DNA from: Caulobacter sp. X
GTDB taxonomy: Bacteria > Pseudomonadota > Alphaproteobacteria > Caulobacterales > Caulobacteraceae
Direction of reading: 5' to 3'
Length of the DNA: 64,000 nt
NCBI RefSeq assembly: GCF_002742635.1
Contig: NZ_PEGF01000002.1
Location: 1,426,001-1,490,000, forward strand
The stretch's first letter is position 1, and every line of letters begins with the position of its first letter. The notes beneath the pieces are model-generated. The model did not search any database. It was given only the letters and a program-made list of their open reading frames with translations, and was not told the DNA's origin. Below, piece by piece: positions 24,423-33,841 of the stretch. The position numbers and the translations under genes were made by a program.

Positions 24423-25820
24423 ATGGGTGAAGTTCTCGCCTTCGCGCCCCGGCCGCCGGCCGGAGACTGGACCGCCAGCGAGCGGGGCCTGTTGCTGTTG
24501 CTCACCCAGCATCTGGAAAAGAGCTACGGCGAGGTCGACGCCATCTTCGGCCAGACGGACTCCGGGGACCCCTGGTACGTCGTGACCGACGCCAACCAGG
24601 ACGTGCTGGTCCATGTGGCCCGGATTGACGGCCAGTTCGTCGTCCACGACGCCGCCGTCGACATGTTCCATCAGGTCGGCAGCCTGTGGAGCGCGCTGCG
24701 CCAGATGCTGGCTTCGGGCGCGTCCGAGGAGCCGGCGGGCGTGGTCGTGTCCTTCAATCCCGCCAGTCGCGAGGCGCAGTCCTTCCTGTCGCTGGTCATC
24801 GCGGTCGGTCTTTACCTGGAGCTGCGCGACGCCGGCTTTGGCGAAATCTCTCGCCTGGACTTCGGCAGCCTGCCGCGCGGCGACGATCTGGCGATCGAAG
24901 GCGTGGCGTCCAAGCTGATCGCCGCTCTCAACCTCGGCGAGGATCGGGCCGAAAGCCGCGGCGTCCCGCTGGACGCGCCGGCGAACGAGAACGTGACCCA
25001 GCCGCCCATCAAGCCCGAAGGCGTCACGGCGTCGGCGATCGAGGCGCCTTGGTCGGCCCTGGCGGGTCTCCTGGTGTCAAAGGCGGCGCAGGCGCAGACG
25101 ATCGCGATCGCGCCGCCGACCTCGGAGCCTCCCGCCCAGCTCCAGCAGTCTGACGCTCCCAAGACAGGCGAGGCTGGCGGTACGCAAGGGTTCGCCGGGA
25201 CGGCGTCGGTGATCAACGGCACCCCTGGCAACGACAACGTCGTCGGCACGGCGGACGGCGACGTGATCCGCGCCGGCGCCGGGGATGACCATATCGACGG
25301 CGGCGGCGCGCGCAGCGGGATCGACCGCATTGATGGCGGCGCCGGAAACGACCGGATCGTCATGAACGCCCGCGTGGTGGCCAGCGGGGGGACCGGAGCG
25401 GACACCTTCCTGATCTCGGCCAAGGCGCCGACGAACAAGGCCGAGGCGCTTCTGGGCGTGGTCCTCGACTACGCCGCCGCTCAGGGCGACCATCTCGCCG
25501 TCCTGGGCAAGGGGCAGCTCACCGTCGTCAGCACGACGGCCGTCAGCGATGTGCTGGCCGCTCAAGAGGCTGTGCTGGGCGAGGCGACGGCGCATCTTGT
25601 CGCCGACGTCACCCGCACGGTGGCGGGTACGCGCGTGGGCTTTGACATCGATGGCGACGGACACGAGGACGTCTTCATCCTGCTGGGCGGCGCCAACACC
25701 GCGACCTTCCGCATCGGGGCCACGATCGAGGCCGACCACGCCGCGGCGCCGGCTGTCCCGGTGGTGGGGCAGCCCGTGATCGACACGAACTTCTTCGGCG
25801 AGACGGCGCCGGCGCGGTAG
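24423..25820 (+). CDS. protein with a few RTX-like calcium-binding nonapeptides and a novel N-terminal domain
   Basis: 465 residues. Residues 1-165 form an unrecognised alpha/beta domain (TASERGLLLLLTQHLEKSYG, then WYVVTDANQDVLVHVARIDGQFVVHD). Residues 165-255 form a Pro/Ala linker with a hydrophobic patch. From about 262 come RTX-type repeats GTPGNDNVVG, AGAGDDHIDGGG, GGAGNDRIVM and GGTGADTFL. The C-terminal part contains VGFDIDGDGHEDVFILLGGA. RTX proteins usually leave through a type I exporter with a C-terminal signal; no Sec signal is seen. I do not recognise the N-terminal domain. It is in a two-gene operon after the XRE regulator, so its expression is probably switched by that protein. 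Confidence 0.75.
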   Translation: MGEVLAFAPRPPAGDWTASERGLLLLLTQHLEKSYGEVDAIFGQTDSGDPWYVVTDANQDVLVHVARIDGQFVVHDAAVDMFHQVGSLWSALRQMLASGASEEPAGVVVSFNPASREAQSFLSLVIAVGLYLELRDAGFGEISRLDFGSLPRGDDLAIEGVASKLIAALNLGEDRAESRGVPLDAPANENVTQPPIKPEGVTASAIEAPWSALAGLLVSKAAQAQTIAIAPPTSEPPAQLQQSDAPKTGEAGGTQGFAGTASVINGTPGNDNVVGTADGDVIRAGAGDDHIDGGGARSGIDRIDGGAGNDRIVMNARVVASGGTGADTFLISAKAPTNKAEALLGVVLDYAAAQGDHLAVLGKGQLTVVSTTAVSDVLAAQEAVLGEATAHLVADVTRTVAGTRVGFDIDGDGHEDVFILLGGANTATFRIGATIEADHAAAPAVPVVGQPVIDTNFFGETAPAR

Positions 25821-25826
25821 CTTCCC

Positions 25827-27005
25827 TCAGCCGCGAACCAGCTCGCGCATGGCCTTGTCCAGGCCTTCCAGGGTCAGCGGATACATCCGGTCGGACAGGA
25901 TCTGCTTCATCACGCCGATGGACTGGGTGTAGTCCCAGTGCCGTTCGGGCGTCGGGTTCAGCCAGACGCAGCTTTGGTAGATGTCGGTGACGCGCTGCAT
26001 CCAGATCGCGCCGGGCTCTTCGTTCCAGTGCTCGACGCTGCCGCCCGGATAGGTAATCTCGTACGGGCTCATGGTCGCGTCGCCGACGAAGATCACCTTG
26101 TAGTCGGCCGGGAACTTGTGGAGCACGTCGAAGGTCGGGATCTTCTCGGTGTGGCGGCGCTTGTTGTCCTTCCAGACCGTCTCGTAGAGGCAGTTGTGGA
26201 AGTAGTAGAATTCCAGGTTCTTGAACTCGGTCTTGGCGGCGCTGAACAGCTCCTCGCAGAGCTTGATGTGGCCGTCCATCGAGCCGCCGATGTCGAAGAA
26301 GATCAGCACCTTGATGGCGTTGCGGCGCTCGGGCCGCAGCTGGATGTCTAGATAGCCCTTCTCAGCCGTGCCCTTGATCGTGCCGTTCAGGTCCAGTTCC
26401 TCGGCCGCGCCGGTGCGGGCGAACTTTCGCAGGCGGCGTAGGGCGACCTTGATGTTGCGGGTGCCCAGTTCGACGCTGTCGTCGAGGTTCTTGTACTCGC
26501 GCTTGTCCCAGACCTTCACCGCCCGGCCGTGGCGGCTCTTGTCCTGGCCGATCCGCACGCCTTCGGGATTGTAGCCGTTGTTCCCGAACGGCGAGGTCCC
26601 GCCCGAGCCGATCATCTTGTTGCCGCCCTCGTGGCGCTTCTTCTGCTCGCGCAGGCGCTCCTGCAGGGTCTCCATCAGCTTCTCGAAGCCGCCCATGGCC
26701 TCGATCTGGGCCTTTTCCTCGTCGGTGAGGAATTTCTCGGTCAGGGCCTTGAGCCACTCTTCCGGGATGTCGGCGGTGAGGCCCTCGTTGACGGTCTCCA
26801 GGCCCTTGAAGACGTGGCCGAACACGCGGTCGAACTTGTCGAGGTTCTTCTCGTCCTTCACCAGGCTGGCGCGCGACAGGAAGTAGAAGTTCTCGACCGT
26901 GCGGTCGATGACGTCCTTGTCGAGGGCCTCCATCAGCAGAAGGTATTCGCGCAAGGACACGGGAACCTTGGCCTGGCGGAGCTCGGAGAAGAAGCGAAGG
27001 AACAT
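25827..27005 (-). CDS. VWA-domain protein, CoxE-like
   Basis: 392 residues starting MFLRFFSELRQAKVPVSLREYLLLMEAL, the usual opening of the CoxE/VWA_CoxE family. The middle has a long charged helical region, a Gly-rich SGGTSPFGNNGYNPEGV segment, and then the VWA domain with a MIDAS-like DIGGSMDG near residue 236, IFVGDATMSPYEI and WLNPTPERHW. Family members work with MoxR-type AAA+ ATPases as co-chaperones for metal-cofactor insertion; no MoxR gene is in the window, although in many genomes it lies close by. Start ATG 27005 was preferred to the longer frame because upstream sequence is repeat element 4. Confidence 0.88.
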   Translation of the reverse strand: MFLRFFSELRQAKVPVSLREYLLLMEALDKDVIDRTVENFYFLSRASLVKDEKNLDKFDRVFGHVFKGLETVNEGLTADIPEEWLKALTEKFLTDEEKAQIEAMGGFEKLMETLQERLREQKKRHEGGNKMIGSGGTSPFGNNGYNPEGVRIGQDKSRHGRAVKVWDKREYKNLDDSVELGTRNIKVALRRLRKFARTGAAEELDLNGTIKGTAEKGYLDIQLRPERRNAIKVLIFFDIGGSMDGHIKLCEELFSAAKTEFKNLEFYYFHNCLYETVWKDNKRRHTEKIPTFDVLHKFPADYKVIFVGDATMSPYEITYPGGSVEHWNEEPGAIWMQRVTDIYQSCVWLNPTPERHWDYTQSIGVMKQILSDRMYPLTLEGLDKAMRELVRG

Positions 27006-27057
27006 CGGCGCGGCTTTCGAACGGTTGTTCGGATTGTGGGGCCTAATGCGAGCCTGC

Positions 27058-27181
27058 GCAACGCCCCCTCCGTCTCGCCGCGTATCCGCGGCGATCCACC
27101 TCCCCCGCAAGCGGGGCAGGATGGCGGCAATCATCCTCCCTCGCGAAGCGGGGGAGGTGGCCCGAAGGGCCGGAGGGGGCG
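27058..27181. repeat. GC-rich extragenic inverted-repeat element, copy 4
   Basis: Outer arms GCCCCCTCCG...CGGAGGGGGC face inward, with inner hairpins ACCTCCCCCGC...GCGGGGCAGGAT and ATCCTCCC...GGGGGAGGTGG. The arrangement is the inside-out orientation relative to copies 2 and 3 (GCCCCCTCC outermost). It occupies the gap between the GNAT stop (27192) and the VWA start (27005). Confidence 0.86.
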
Positions 27182-27191
27182 CTATTCGAGC

Positions 27192-27707
27192 TCACCCCCG
27201 TCGCAGGATGAACTCCAGATCCCGCGTCTCGCCGACCGGGAAGAAGTACTCCCCGACCTTCTCGAACCCCAGCCGCTGATACAGCCGCTGCGCGCCGAAG
27301 TTCTCGGACCAGACACCGATCCACAGCGGACGCGGACCGTCCTTCTCCAGCCATTCCAGCGCCGTGTTCAGCAGGCGTGAGCCCCGGCCGCCGCCCTGAT
27401 GCGACTTGAGCAGATAGAGGCGCTTCAGCTCTCCATCGCCGGGCTTCACGTCGTCGTGCGGCAGGTCGCAGGGGCCTGCAAGGGCGTAGCCGATCGCTTC
27501 GCCGTGCTCGTCCTCCAGGATCCACGACGCCTTGTCCGGATGCGCCAGGTCGTTGCGCGTGCGCTCCAGGCCGTAGGCGTAGGCCAGGAAGGTCTCCAGG
27601 TCCTCGGGCGGGTAGAGGTGCGCGAAGGTCTCGGCGAAGGTGCGCGCGCCCAGGCTGGACAGGGTGTCGGCGTCGTCGATCGTGGCGCGGCGGAGCGTGT
27701 CGGTCAT
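27192..27707 (-). CDS. GNAT-family N-acetyltransferase
   Basis: 171 residues: LRRATIDDADTLSSLGARTFAETFAHLYP opens the fold; the acetyl-CoA pyrophosphate loop lies in LKRLYLLKSHQGGGRGSRLLNTALEWL (motif A, Q/R-x-x-G-x-G pattern), then VWSENFGAQRLYQRLGFEKVGEYFF (motif B). It acetylates an amine of unknown identity. ATG 27707 was chosen (AGG five bases upstream); ATG 27728 is a close alternative adding seven residues. It is divergent from the histidine phosphatase gene. Confidence 0.85.
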   Translation of the reverse strand: MTDTLRRATIDDADTLSSLGARTFAETFAHLYPPEDLETFLAYAYGLERTRNDLAHPDKASWILEDEHGEAIGYALAGPCDLPHDDVKPGDGELKRLYLLKSHQGGGRGSRLLNTALEWLEKDGPRPLWIGVWSENFGAQRLYQRLGFEKVGEYFFPVGETRDLEFILRRG

Positions 27708-27871
27708 GGCGACCTGAGTAGCTGCCATGACCTGAGCCTTCAAGCGACGGGCGGGTTGTGTCGCCGGGCCAGGGGGGCTACCACCGTCCGGAGCCGGGGC
27801 GTTCGCCGCCGCCGCGCGCACGCGTTTTTCCAGGAGGAACGAGAGGACGGGATTTCCGCTCTCTCTTCAAT

Positions 27872-28483
27872 ATGGCCGACGTCACCGCCGACCACGCATC
27901 CCCCATCGCCCGCCCGGGCGTCATCACCCTGGCCCGCCATGGCGAACCCGCCTTGTCGCGCAAGGTGCGCCTCAACGCGCCCGAATACGGGGCTTGGTGG
28001 GCGCGGTACGAGGAGGGCGGCCTCAAGGAAGGGCAGGTTCCGCCGGCCAGCCTGGTGGAGCTGGCGAAGAGCGCCGACGTCATCATCGCCTCGACCCGCC
28101 GCCGCTCGATCGAAACGGCGCGGGCGGTGGTCGGCGACCGCGCCTTCGCGACCGACCCGACCTTCATCGAGGCGCCGCTGCCGCCGCCGCCCTGGCCGCT
28201 CTGGATCCGCATGTCGCCCAAGCGTCTGGGCTTCTTCGCCCGGTTCTGGTGGTGGTTCTTCGACCATCACGGCGGCCAGGAGACGCGCAAGGCGGCCGAG
28301 GCCCGGGCCGGGCAGGCGGCGGACCTGCTGATCGAGCTTTCGGACTCCGGCCAGGACGTGCTGGTCCTGGCCCACGGCTTCTTCAACTGGATGATCGCCG
28401 ACGCACTGAAGCAGCGCGGCCTGACCAAGCTGTTGGATCAAGGACACGGCTATTGGAGCATCAAGCGCTTCCGCCGCGCTTGA
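27872..28483 (+). CDS. histidine phosphatase (phosphoglycerate mutase-like) superfamily protein
   Basis: 203 residues. The phosphohistidine motif is ITLARHGEP, with a second Arg in RRRSIETARAVV, then Glu in FIEAPLP and the second His in LVLAHGFFNWMIADAL. The protein is a branch-2-like or broad-specificity cytosolic phosphatase with a hydrophobic insert FFARFWWWFFDHHGG between motifs, which is unusual and could touch the membrane. The start is taken at ATG 27872; a longer in-frame ATG at 27758 would add 38 residues of non-coding character. Upstream of ATG 27872 there is no good Shine-Dalgarno. Confidence 0.82.
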   Translation: MADVTADHASPIARPGVITLARHGEPALSRKVRLNAPEYGAWWARYEEGGLKEGQVPPASLVELAKSADVIIASTRRRSIETARAVVGDRAFATDPTFIEAPLPPPPWPLWIRMSPKRLGFFARFWWWFFDHHGGQETRKAAEARAGQAADLLIELSDSGQDVLVLAHGFFNWMIADALKQRGLTKLLDQGHGYWSIKRFRRA

Positions 28484-28579
28484 GTTCAAACCCTCTTCCC
28501 TTAACCAACGGCAAGCTCTAGGCCGTTGTCGATGAGCTTGCGGGCCTCTAGGCTTAGATCCGCACACCCGAGAGTTGCA

Positions 28580-28834
28580 ATGACCGACGCTACGAACCCT
28601 TCCGCCGACATCTCCGCCCTGAGCTTCGAGGAAGCCCTGGCGCAGTTGGAACGGATCGTGGCTGAGCTGGAATCGGGTCAGGCGCCGCTGGAGCGCTCGA
28701 TCGACATCTACGAGCGCGGCGCGGCCTTGAAGGCCCACTGCGAGAAGAAGCTGGAAGCCGCGCGCCTGAAGGTCGAGAAGATCGTCCTCGGGCAGGGCGG
28801 GGCTGTGTCCGCCGAAGCGGCCGAGTTCAACTGA
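28580..28834 (+). CDS. xseB: exodeoxyribonuclease VII small subunit
   Basis: 84 residues, the usual size. The signature is [54 protein letters not shown], two long helices that bind XseA. The holoenzyme degrades single-stranded DNA in both directions. ATG 28580 ([12 protein letters not shown]) is preferred over the upstream in-frame ATG 28526. It heads the xseB-ispA-dxs cluster, an arrangement common in proteobacteria. Confidence 0.95.
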   Translation: MTDATNPSADISALSFEEALAQLERIVAELESGQAPLERSIDIYERGAALKAHCEKKLEAARLKVEKIVLGQGGAVSAEAAEFN

Positions 28835-28871
28835 TGGGCGGCGCGCGTCCGCTGAGCCAGGGGAGCCGCCC

Positions 28872-29768
28872 TTGACCGACCTCGCCTCCGACCTGGCCCG
28901 CCGGATCGTCCAGGCCGCCGACATCGTCACCGTGGCGCTCGATGAGCTGCTGCCTCGGGCCGATGGTCCGGAGAGCCGCCTGACCGAAGCCATGCGCTAT
29001 GCGGCGCTGGGGCCGGGCAAGCGCCTGCGGCCGTTCTTCGCCCTCGAGACCGGCAAGATGTTCGACCTGCCCGAGCGGCCGGTGCTGCGGGCGGCCTGCG
29101 CGCTGGAGTGCATCCACGCCTACAGCCTGGTCCACGACGACCTGCCGGCCATGGACGACGACGACGTCCGCCGCGGTCGTCCGACCGTGCACAAGCAGTA
29201 TGACGAGGCCACCGCCATCCTCGCGGGCGACGCCCTGCAGACGGCGGCCTTCGAGATCATGGCCCATCCGGACACCCACGACGACGCCCACATCCGCTCG
29301 GAGCTGGTGCGCAAGCTGGCGATCGCCTCCGGCGCGCGCGGCATGGTCGGCGGCCAGATGATCGACATCCTGGGCGTCCGCGACGATCTGGGCGCTGTGG
29401 CCCGCATGCAGCGACTGAAGACCGGCGCGCTGATCGCCTTCGCCTTCGAGATCCCGCTGATCATCGCCCGCGCCAAGGAGTCCGAGCGCCACGCCCTGAT
29501 GGCCTTCGCCCAGGACCTGGGCCTGGCCTACCAGATCGTCGACGACATCCTCGACGCCGAGGGCGACGAAAAGACCCTGGGCAAGGCCGCCGGCGGCAAG
29601 GACGCCGCCAAGGGCAAGGCCAACTACGTCACCCTGCTGGGACTGGACGCGGCGAAAGAGCGCGTGACGCTTTTGGCCGAACAAACGCGTTCCCATCTCG
29701 AAATTTTTGGCGAGCGGGCCGAACATCTCCGCGAAAGCGTTGATTTCGTGCTGGACCGCCGCAACTGA
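28872..29768 (+). CDS. ispA: farnesyl diphosphate synthase / short-chain polyprenyl synthase
   Basis: 298 residues; condenses IPP with DMAPP and GPP to farnesyl diphosphate, feeding undecaprenyl and quinone synthesis. The first Asp-rich motif is [13 protein letters not shown] (with the two-residue insertion of type-II FPPS) near residue 92. KRLRP binds the diphosphate, and the second motif is IVDDILD. The start is TTG 28872, with GGGAG six bases upstream. It is in an operon with xseB and dxs. Confidence 0.94.
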   Translation: MTDLASDLARRIVQAADIVTVALDELLPRADGPESRLTEAMRYAALGPGKRLRPFFALETGKMFDLPERPVLRAACALECIHAYSLVHDDLPAMDDDDVRRGRPTVHKQYDEATAILAGDALQTAAFEIMAHPDTHDDAHIRSELVRKLAIASGARGMVGGQMIDILGVRDDLGAVARMQRLKTGALIAFAFEIPLIIARAKESERHALMAFAQDLGLAYQIVDDILDAEGDEKTLGKAAGGKDAAKGKANYVTLLGLDAAKERVTLLAEQTRSHLEIFGERAEHLRESVDFVLDRRN

Positions 29769-29785
29769 CCGCGCTTTCTTCCGAC

Positions 29786-31720
29786 ATGTCTTCCAAAACG
29801 CCCTTGCTCGACACCATCGCCTCGCCCGCCGACACGCGAGGTTTGTCCGTCAGCGAATTGAAACAGCTGGCGGCCGAGGTGCGCGCCGAGACGATCGACG
29901 CGGTGTCGGTGACCGGCGGCCACCTGGGCGCGGGCCTGGGCGTGGTCGAGCTGACCGTGGCCCTGCACCACGTGTTCGAGACGCCCAAGGACATTCTCAT
30001 CTGGGACGTCGGCCACCAGGCCTATCCGCACAAGATCCTGACCGGCCGCCGCGACCGCATCCGCACGCTGCGCCAGGGCGGGGGCCTGTCGGGCTTCACC
30101 AAGCGCGCCGAAAGCGAATACGACCCGTTCGGCGCGGCCCACGCGGCCACCTCGATCTCGGCGGCGCTCGGCTTCTGCGCCGCGCGCGACGCCCGAGTGG
30201 CCAATGGGGGCGAGGACAATAGCGTCATCGCCGTGATCGGCGACGGCTCGCTGGGCGCGGGCATGGCCTATGAGGCGATGAACGCGGCGACGGACACGAC
30301 CAAGCGCCTGATCGTCATCCTCAACGACAACGACATGTCGATCGCCCCGCCGGTGGGCGGCATGAGCGCCTACCTGGCCAACCTGGTCTCGGGCGGCGCC
30401 TATCGCTCGGTGCGCAAGCTGGGCAAGACGGTGGTCGAGAAGCTGCCCAGCCCGATGCGCGAGGCGGCCCGCAAGGCGGAAGAATACGCCCGGGGCATGG
30501 TCACGGGCGGCACCTTCTTCGAGGAGCTGGGCTTCCACTATGTCGGCCCGATCGACGGCCACGACATGGACGCCCTGGTCAGCGTGCTCAAGAACGCCAA
30601 GGCCTTCGCCGACAAGCCGGTGCTGGTCCACTGCGTGACCCAGAAGGGCAAGGGCTACGCCCCAGCCGAGGGCGCCGACGACAAGCTGCACGCGGTGGTC
30701 AAGTTCGACGTGGTCACCGGCCAGCAGCAGAAGTCGGCCGGCGGCCCGCCCAGCTACACCAAGGTCTTCGCCCAGGAGCTGATCAAGCAGGCCGAGAAGG
30801 ACGACAAGATCGTCGCCATCACCGCCGCCATGCCCTCGGGTACGGGTCTTGACCTGTTCGGCAAGGCCTTCCCGGATCGCACCTTCGACGTCGGCATCGC
30901 CGAGCAGCACGCGGTGACCTTCGCCGCGGGCCTGGCCGCCGACGGCATGAAACCATTCACGGCGATCTATTCGACCTTCCTGCAGCGCGGCTACGACCAG
31001 GTCGTCCACGACGTGGCGATCCAGGGCCTGCCCGTGCGCTTCGCCATGGACCGCGCGGGCCTGGTCGGCGCCGACGGCCCCACCCACGCCGGCAGCTTCG
31101 ACATCGGCTTCATGGGCGCTCTGCCGGGCATGGTGCTGATGGCCGCCGCCGACGAGGTCGAGCTGGCTCGCATGGTCGCCACCGCCGCCGAGATCGACGA
31201 CCGTCCCTCGGCGTTCCGCTATCCGCGCGGCGAGGGCCTGGGCCTCGACATGCCGGCGGTCGCCGAGCCGCTGGAGATCGGCAAGGGCCGCATCGTCCGC
31301 GAAGGGACCAGCGTCGCCATCGTTTCGTTCGGCACGCGCCTGTCGGAGAGCCTGAAGGCCGCCGACCTGCTGGCCGCGCGCGGCCTGTCCGCCACCGTCT
31401 GCGACGCCCGCTTCGCCAAGCCGCTCGATCTCGACCTGCTGCTGCGCCTGGCGCGCGAGCACGAGGCGATCGTCACGGTCGAGGAAGGCGCGATGGGCGG
31501 CTTCGGCGCCTTCGTGCTGCAGGCCCTGGCCCAGCACGGCGCGCTGGATCGCGGCCTGAAGATCCGCACGCTCTGCCTGCCCGACGTCTTCCAGGACCAG
31601 GACAAGCCCGACGCCATGTACGCCCAGGCCGGCCTCGACGCCGAGGGCATCTTGCGCGGCGCGCTGTCGGCGCTCGGCATGGACAATGTCAGCGCGGCGG
31701 GCGCGGGCCGCCGGGCGTGA
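29786..31720 (+). CDS. dxs: 1-deoxy-D-xylulose-5-phosphate synthase
   Basis: 644 residues; ThDP-dependent condensation of pyruvate and glyceraldehyde 3-phosphate, the entry step of the MEP isoprenoid pathway. Visible are [14 protein letters not shown] with the active-site His, [13 protein letters not shown], the ThDP-Mg motif [17 protein letters not shown] ... NDND, the catalytic Glu in [15 protein letters not shown] and [18 protein letters not shown]. Length is normal. It is co-oriented with ispA (17 bp gap), so two consecutive isoprenoid steps are made together. A weak GCCCGG/CCGGGC hairpin follows the stop codon. Confidence 0.97.
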   Translation: MSSKTPLLDTIASPADTRGLSVSELKQLAAEVRAETIDAVSVTGGHLGAGLGVVELTVALHHVFETPKDILIWDVGHQAYPHKILTGRRDRIRTLRQGGGLSGFTKRAESEYDPFGAAHAATSISAALGFCAARDARVANGGEDNSVIAVIGDGSLGAGMAYEAMNAATDTTKRLIVILNDNDMSIAPPVGGMSAYLANLVSGGAYRSVRKLGKTVVEKLPSPMREAARKAEEYARGMVTGGTFFEELGFHYVGPIDGHDMDALVSVLKNAKAFADKPVLVHCVTQKGKGYAPAEGADDKLHAVVKFDVVTGQQQKSAGGPPSYTKVFAQELIKQAEKDDKIVAITAAMPSGTGLDLFGKAFPDRTFDVGIAEQHAVTFAAGLAADGMKPFTAIYSTFLQRGYDQVVHDVAIQGLPVRFAMDRAGLVGADGPTHAGSFDIGFMGALPGMVLMAAADEVELARMVATAAEIDDRPSAFRYPRGEGLGLDMPAVAEPLEIGKGRIVREGTSVAIVSFGTRLSESLKAADLLAARGLSATVCDARFAKPLDLDLLLRLAREHEAIVTVEEGAMGGFGAFVLQALAQHGALDRGLKIRTLCLPDVFQDQDKPDAMYAQAGLDAEGILRGALSALGMDNVSAAGAGRRA

Positions 31721-31745
31721 GCCCGGAAAGCCTTTAAGTCCGGGC

Positions 31746-32210
31746 CTAAGCCCCGCACGCCTTGAAGAAGGCCCGCACGTCAGCCCGATCCTTGGAGTCG
31801 GCCGCCAGACTATGGCGCTGACCCTTGGCGAGCACCGTCAGATCGCCCGATTTGCGAAAGGCCTGAAACGCCGGAGCGCTGGCGCTGCCGCGCGCCTCCA
31901 TCAGGCCTTCGCTCATGGCGTCGTCGACCTTGGCGGCGGCGAAACGGCTCTCGCTGCGGCCCGAGGTCAGCACCAGCTCGCCGCCTGACAGGCCGACGGC
32001 GGACAGGTCGATCTCGCCCGCGTCGGGCCGGCAGCGCATCATCAGCACGACGTCGTCGCTGTTGGGGCGGCCGTAAGCGAGGCGGGGATCCTCGCCGGCG
32101 TCGGCCAGATAGGACCACCGATAGCCGGTCGCTGCGACCTTCTCGTGCGCGCAGCCGGTCAATCCGGCGACCAGGAGCCAGGCGACAATCGGAAGGGCGC
32201 GGGGCGGCAT
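31746..32210 (-). CDS. hypothetical lipoprotein
   Basis: 154 residues starting at ATG 32210 directly after GAGGAGGACCTCC, a very strong ribosome-binding site; an upstream ATG (32225) is disfavoured. The signal peptide PPRALPIVAWLLVAGLTGC has lipobox LTGC. The mature part is a small beta-rich domain (YRWSYLADAGEDPRLAYGRPNSDDVVLMMRCRPDAGEIDLSAV) ending with a conserved Cys (FFKACGA). The residue after the lipidated Cys is Ala, not Asp, so outer-membrane sorting is expected. Family not recognised. Convergent with dxs. Confidence 0.8.
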   Translation of the reverse strand: MPPRALPIVAWLLVAGLTGCAHEKVAATGYRWSYLADAGEDPRLAYGRPNSDDVVLMMRCRPDAGEIDLSAVGLSGGELVLTSGRSESRFAAAKVDDAMSEGLMEARGSASAPAFQAFRKSGDLTVLAKGQRHSLAADSKDRADVRAFFKACGA

Positions 32211-32259
32211 GGAGGTCCTCCTCATGCGATCAACGCGGCTTGGACCTGAATGGCTCCTG

Positions 32260-32301
32260 AAAGCGAAACGGGCGCGGAGACCGCCTGGTCGCCGCGCCCG
32301 T
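32260..32301 (-). terminator. intrinsic terminator of the flgF-flgG-flgA-flgH operon
   Basis: A perfect 10-bp stem ACGGGCGCGG/CCGCGCCCGT (32268-32277 and 32292-32301) has an inner GACC/GGTC extension. On the minus strand TTTCGCTTTC follows. It begins 23 bp after the flgH stop. Confidence 0.82.
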
Positions 32302-32324
32302 GAAGATTGGCCTCTAAGCCCGGC

Positions 32325-33059
32325 CTAGAACGGCGAGAAGCGCTCAACCAGCGCCTGGCCGGCCGGGGTCTTCTGCACGCGGCTGATGTCGCCGCGGCCG
32401 CCGTAGCTGATGCGGGCCTCGGCGATTTGCGTGTGGCGAATGGTGTTGGCCGAGGAGATGTCCTCCGGACGGACGATGCCGGCCACGGTCAGCTGGCGCA
32501 GCTCGGCGTTGGTGCGGACCTCCTGGGTGCCCTGGATCACCATGTTGCCGTTCGGCAGGACCTGGCTGACCACGGCGGCGATCGTCAGGCTGATCTTCTC
32601 CGAGCGCTTGATGCTGCCCGCGCCCGAATTGGTCGTGTTCGAGCCGGTCTCCAGCGCGTTGGCCGGATCGAAGCCGCCCGGCAGCACCTTGCCCAGGCTC
32701 GATTCCAGGCCCAGCAGATGCGGGACGCCGGCCTTGGTGGTGGCGGCGCGCGAGCTGGAGGTCTGGTTCTTGGTGTCGACGCTGTCGTCGATGTCGATCA
32801 TCACGGTCAGGATGTCGCCGACGCGGCTGGCGCGCTGGTCATTGAAGAAGGCGCGCGCGCCGACCCGCCACAGCGAGTTGGCCGAGGCGGCCTGCGGGGC
32901 CGGTTCGCGGGCCGAAACATATTGCTGCTGGATCGGGGCCAGGGCGGCGGGATAGCCGACGGGGGCCAGGTCCGGACCCTTCACGGCTTCCTTGACGGTG
33001 GAGCAGGCGGCCAGCGGGGCCAGCAGCAGGGTGGCGGCGATGAGAGCGGGGCGACGCAT
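32325..33059 (-). CDS. flgH: flagellar L-ring lipoprotein
   Basis: 244 residues. The signal peptide RPALIAATLLLAPLAAC has a lipobox (LAAC), followed by STVKEAVKG. FlgH forms the L-ring in the outer membrane around the rod. Conserved segments are NSLWRVGARAFFNDQRASRVGDILTVMIDIDDSVDTKN, the long VLPNGNMVIQGTQEVRTNAELRQLTVAGIVRPEDISSANTI and YGGRGDISRVQKTPAGQALVERFSPF at the C-terminus. Last gene of the flgF-G-A-H operon, followed by a terminator. Confidence 0.97.
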   Translation of the reverse strand: MRRPALIAATLLLAPLAACSTVKEAVKGPDLAPVGYPAALAPIQQQYVSAREPAPQAASANSLWRVGARAFFNDQRASRVGDILTVMIDIDDSVDTKNQTSSSRAATTKAGVPHLLGLESSLGKVLPGGFDPANALETGSNTTNSGAGSIKRSEKISLTIAAVVSQVLPNGNMVIQGTQEVRTNAELRQLTVAGIVRPEDISSANTIRHTQIAEARISYGGRGDISRVQKTPAGQALVERFSPF

Positions 33060-33072
33060 GGGTCAGAGCCTC

Positions 33073-33837
33073 TTAGCGAGCGGCGAAACGGACGGGTTGC
33101 GAACGAGCTTGCAAGCCTTGGGCCTGCGGGCCGACGGCGGCCGAGCCAGGGCCCGTCGCGACAGCCTGGATAATCTTCTTCGACAGCGTGTTCTGGACGG
33201 CGATCACGTCCCCGGTCGAGGCGGCGGCCATGGCCTTGCCTTGAAGCGAAAGGGAAATTCCGCCGTCGCTGTAGGTGACGGTGATCAGGTCGCCGGTCTT
33301 GATGACCTGGGGCGCGGTCACGTCGCGGGTCGAGACCGCGGCGCCTTCACGCAGGGGGCGCTTGGCGGCCAGGCCGATCACCGCGTCCGAGTCGCGCGGC
33401 GCGTCGGCCGGGGCCCCGGCCATTTTCGCCCAGACCAGGTCTTCCGGCTGGACGATTTCGCCGACCGAGAGGCTGCGGGCGTAGGCAAGAACTTCCACGT
33501 TGCCGCGCGCGGCGCCGGCCAGGCCGGCTCGGGTCGAGGCGCCGCCGTTGTCGGCGCCCTCGCGGACGATGATCCGGCGGATGCCTTGGCTGTTGTCCCA
33601 GTCGAAGCCGGCGCGGCGAGCGAACATCTGCACCTGGCCGGCGTCGAGCACGGCGCTAGGGCCCATGCGGGGCGCGACGACCAGGTTGGCGGCGGCGCCG
33701 GAGACGCCGTCGAACAGGTCGCCCAGGGTGACGCGGCCGTCCGCGTCGGTGGTGTCCATCCGCAGGCTCACCGGCGTCCCGGCGAGAGCCGGAGCGGCGA
33801 AGGCGAGGGCGGCGGCGGCGATCAGCAGCGCTTTCAT
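33073..33837 (-). CDS. flgA: flagellar P-ring assembly chaperone
   Basis: 254 residues with a cleavable signal peptide (KALLIAAAALAFAAPALA), acting in the periplasm to assemble FlgI into the P-ring. The C-terminal SAF-like domain shows EVLAYARSLSVGEIVQPEDLVW, KRPLREGAAVSTRDVTAPQVIKTGDLITVTY and ISLSLQGKAMAAASTGDVIAVQNTLSKKIIQA, the family hallmark. In older Caulobacter literature the gene between flgG and flgH was called flaD. It lies 4 bp after flgG and 13 bp before flgH. Confidence 0.93.
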   Translation of the reverse strand: MKALLIAAAALAFAAPALAGTPVSLRMDTTDADGRVTLGDLFDGVSGAAANLVVAPRMGPSAVLDAGQVQMFARRAGFDWDNSQGIRRIIVREGADNGGASTRAGLAGAARGNVEVLAYARSLSVGEIVQPEDLVWAKMAGAPADAPRDSDAVIGLAAKRPLREGAAVSTRDVTAPQVIKTGDLITVTYSDGGISLSLQGKAMAAASTGDVIAVQNTLSKKIIQAVATGPGSAAVGPQAQGLQARSQPVRFAAR

Positions 33838-33841
33838 CGGC

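Noticed and set aside
28506-28528. Hairpin CAACGGC/GCCGTTG before xseB as a terminator
   Set aside because: A 7-bp stem without a following T-run; probably chance or part of the leader.
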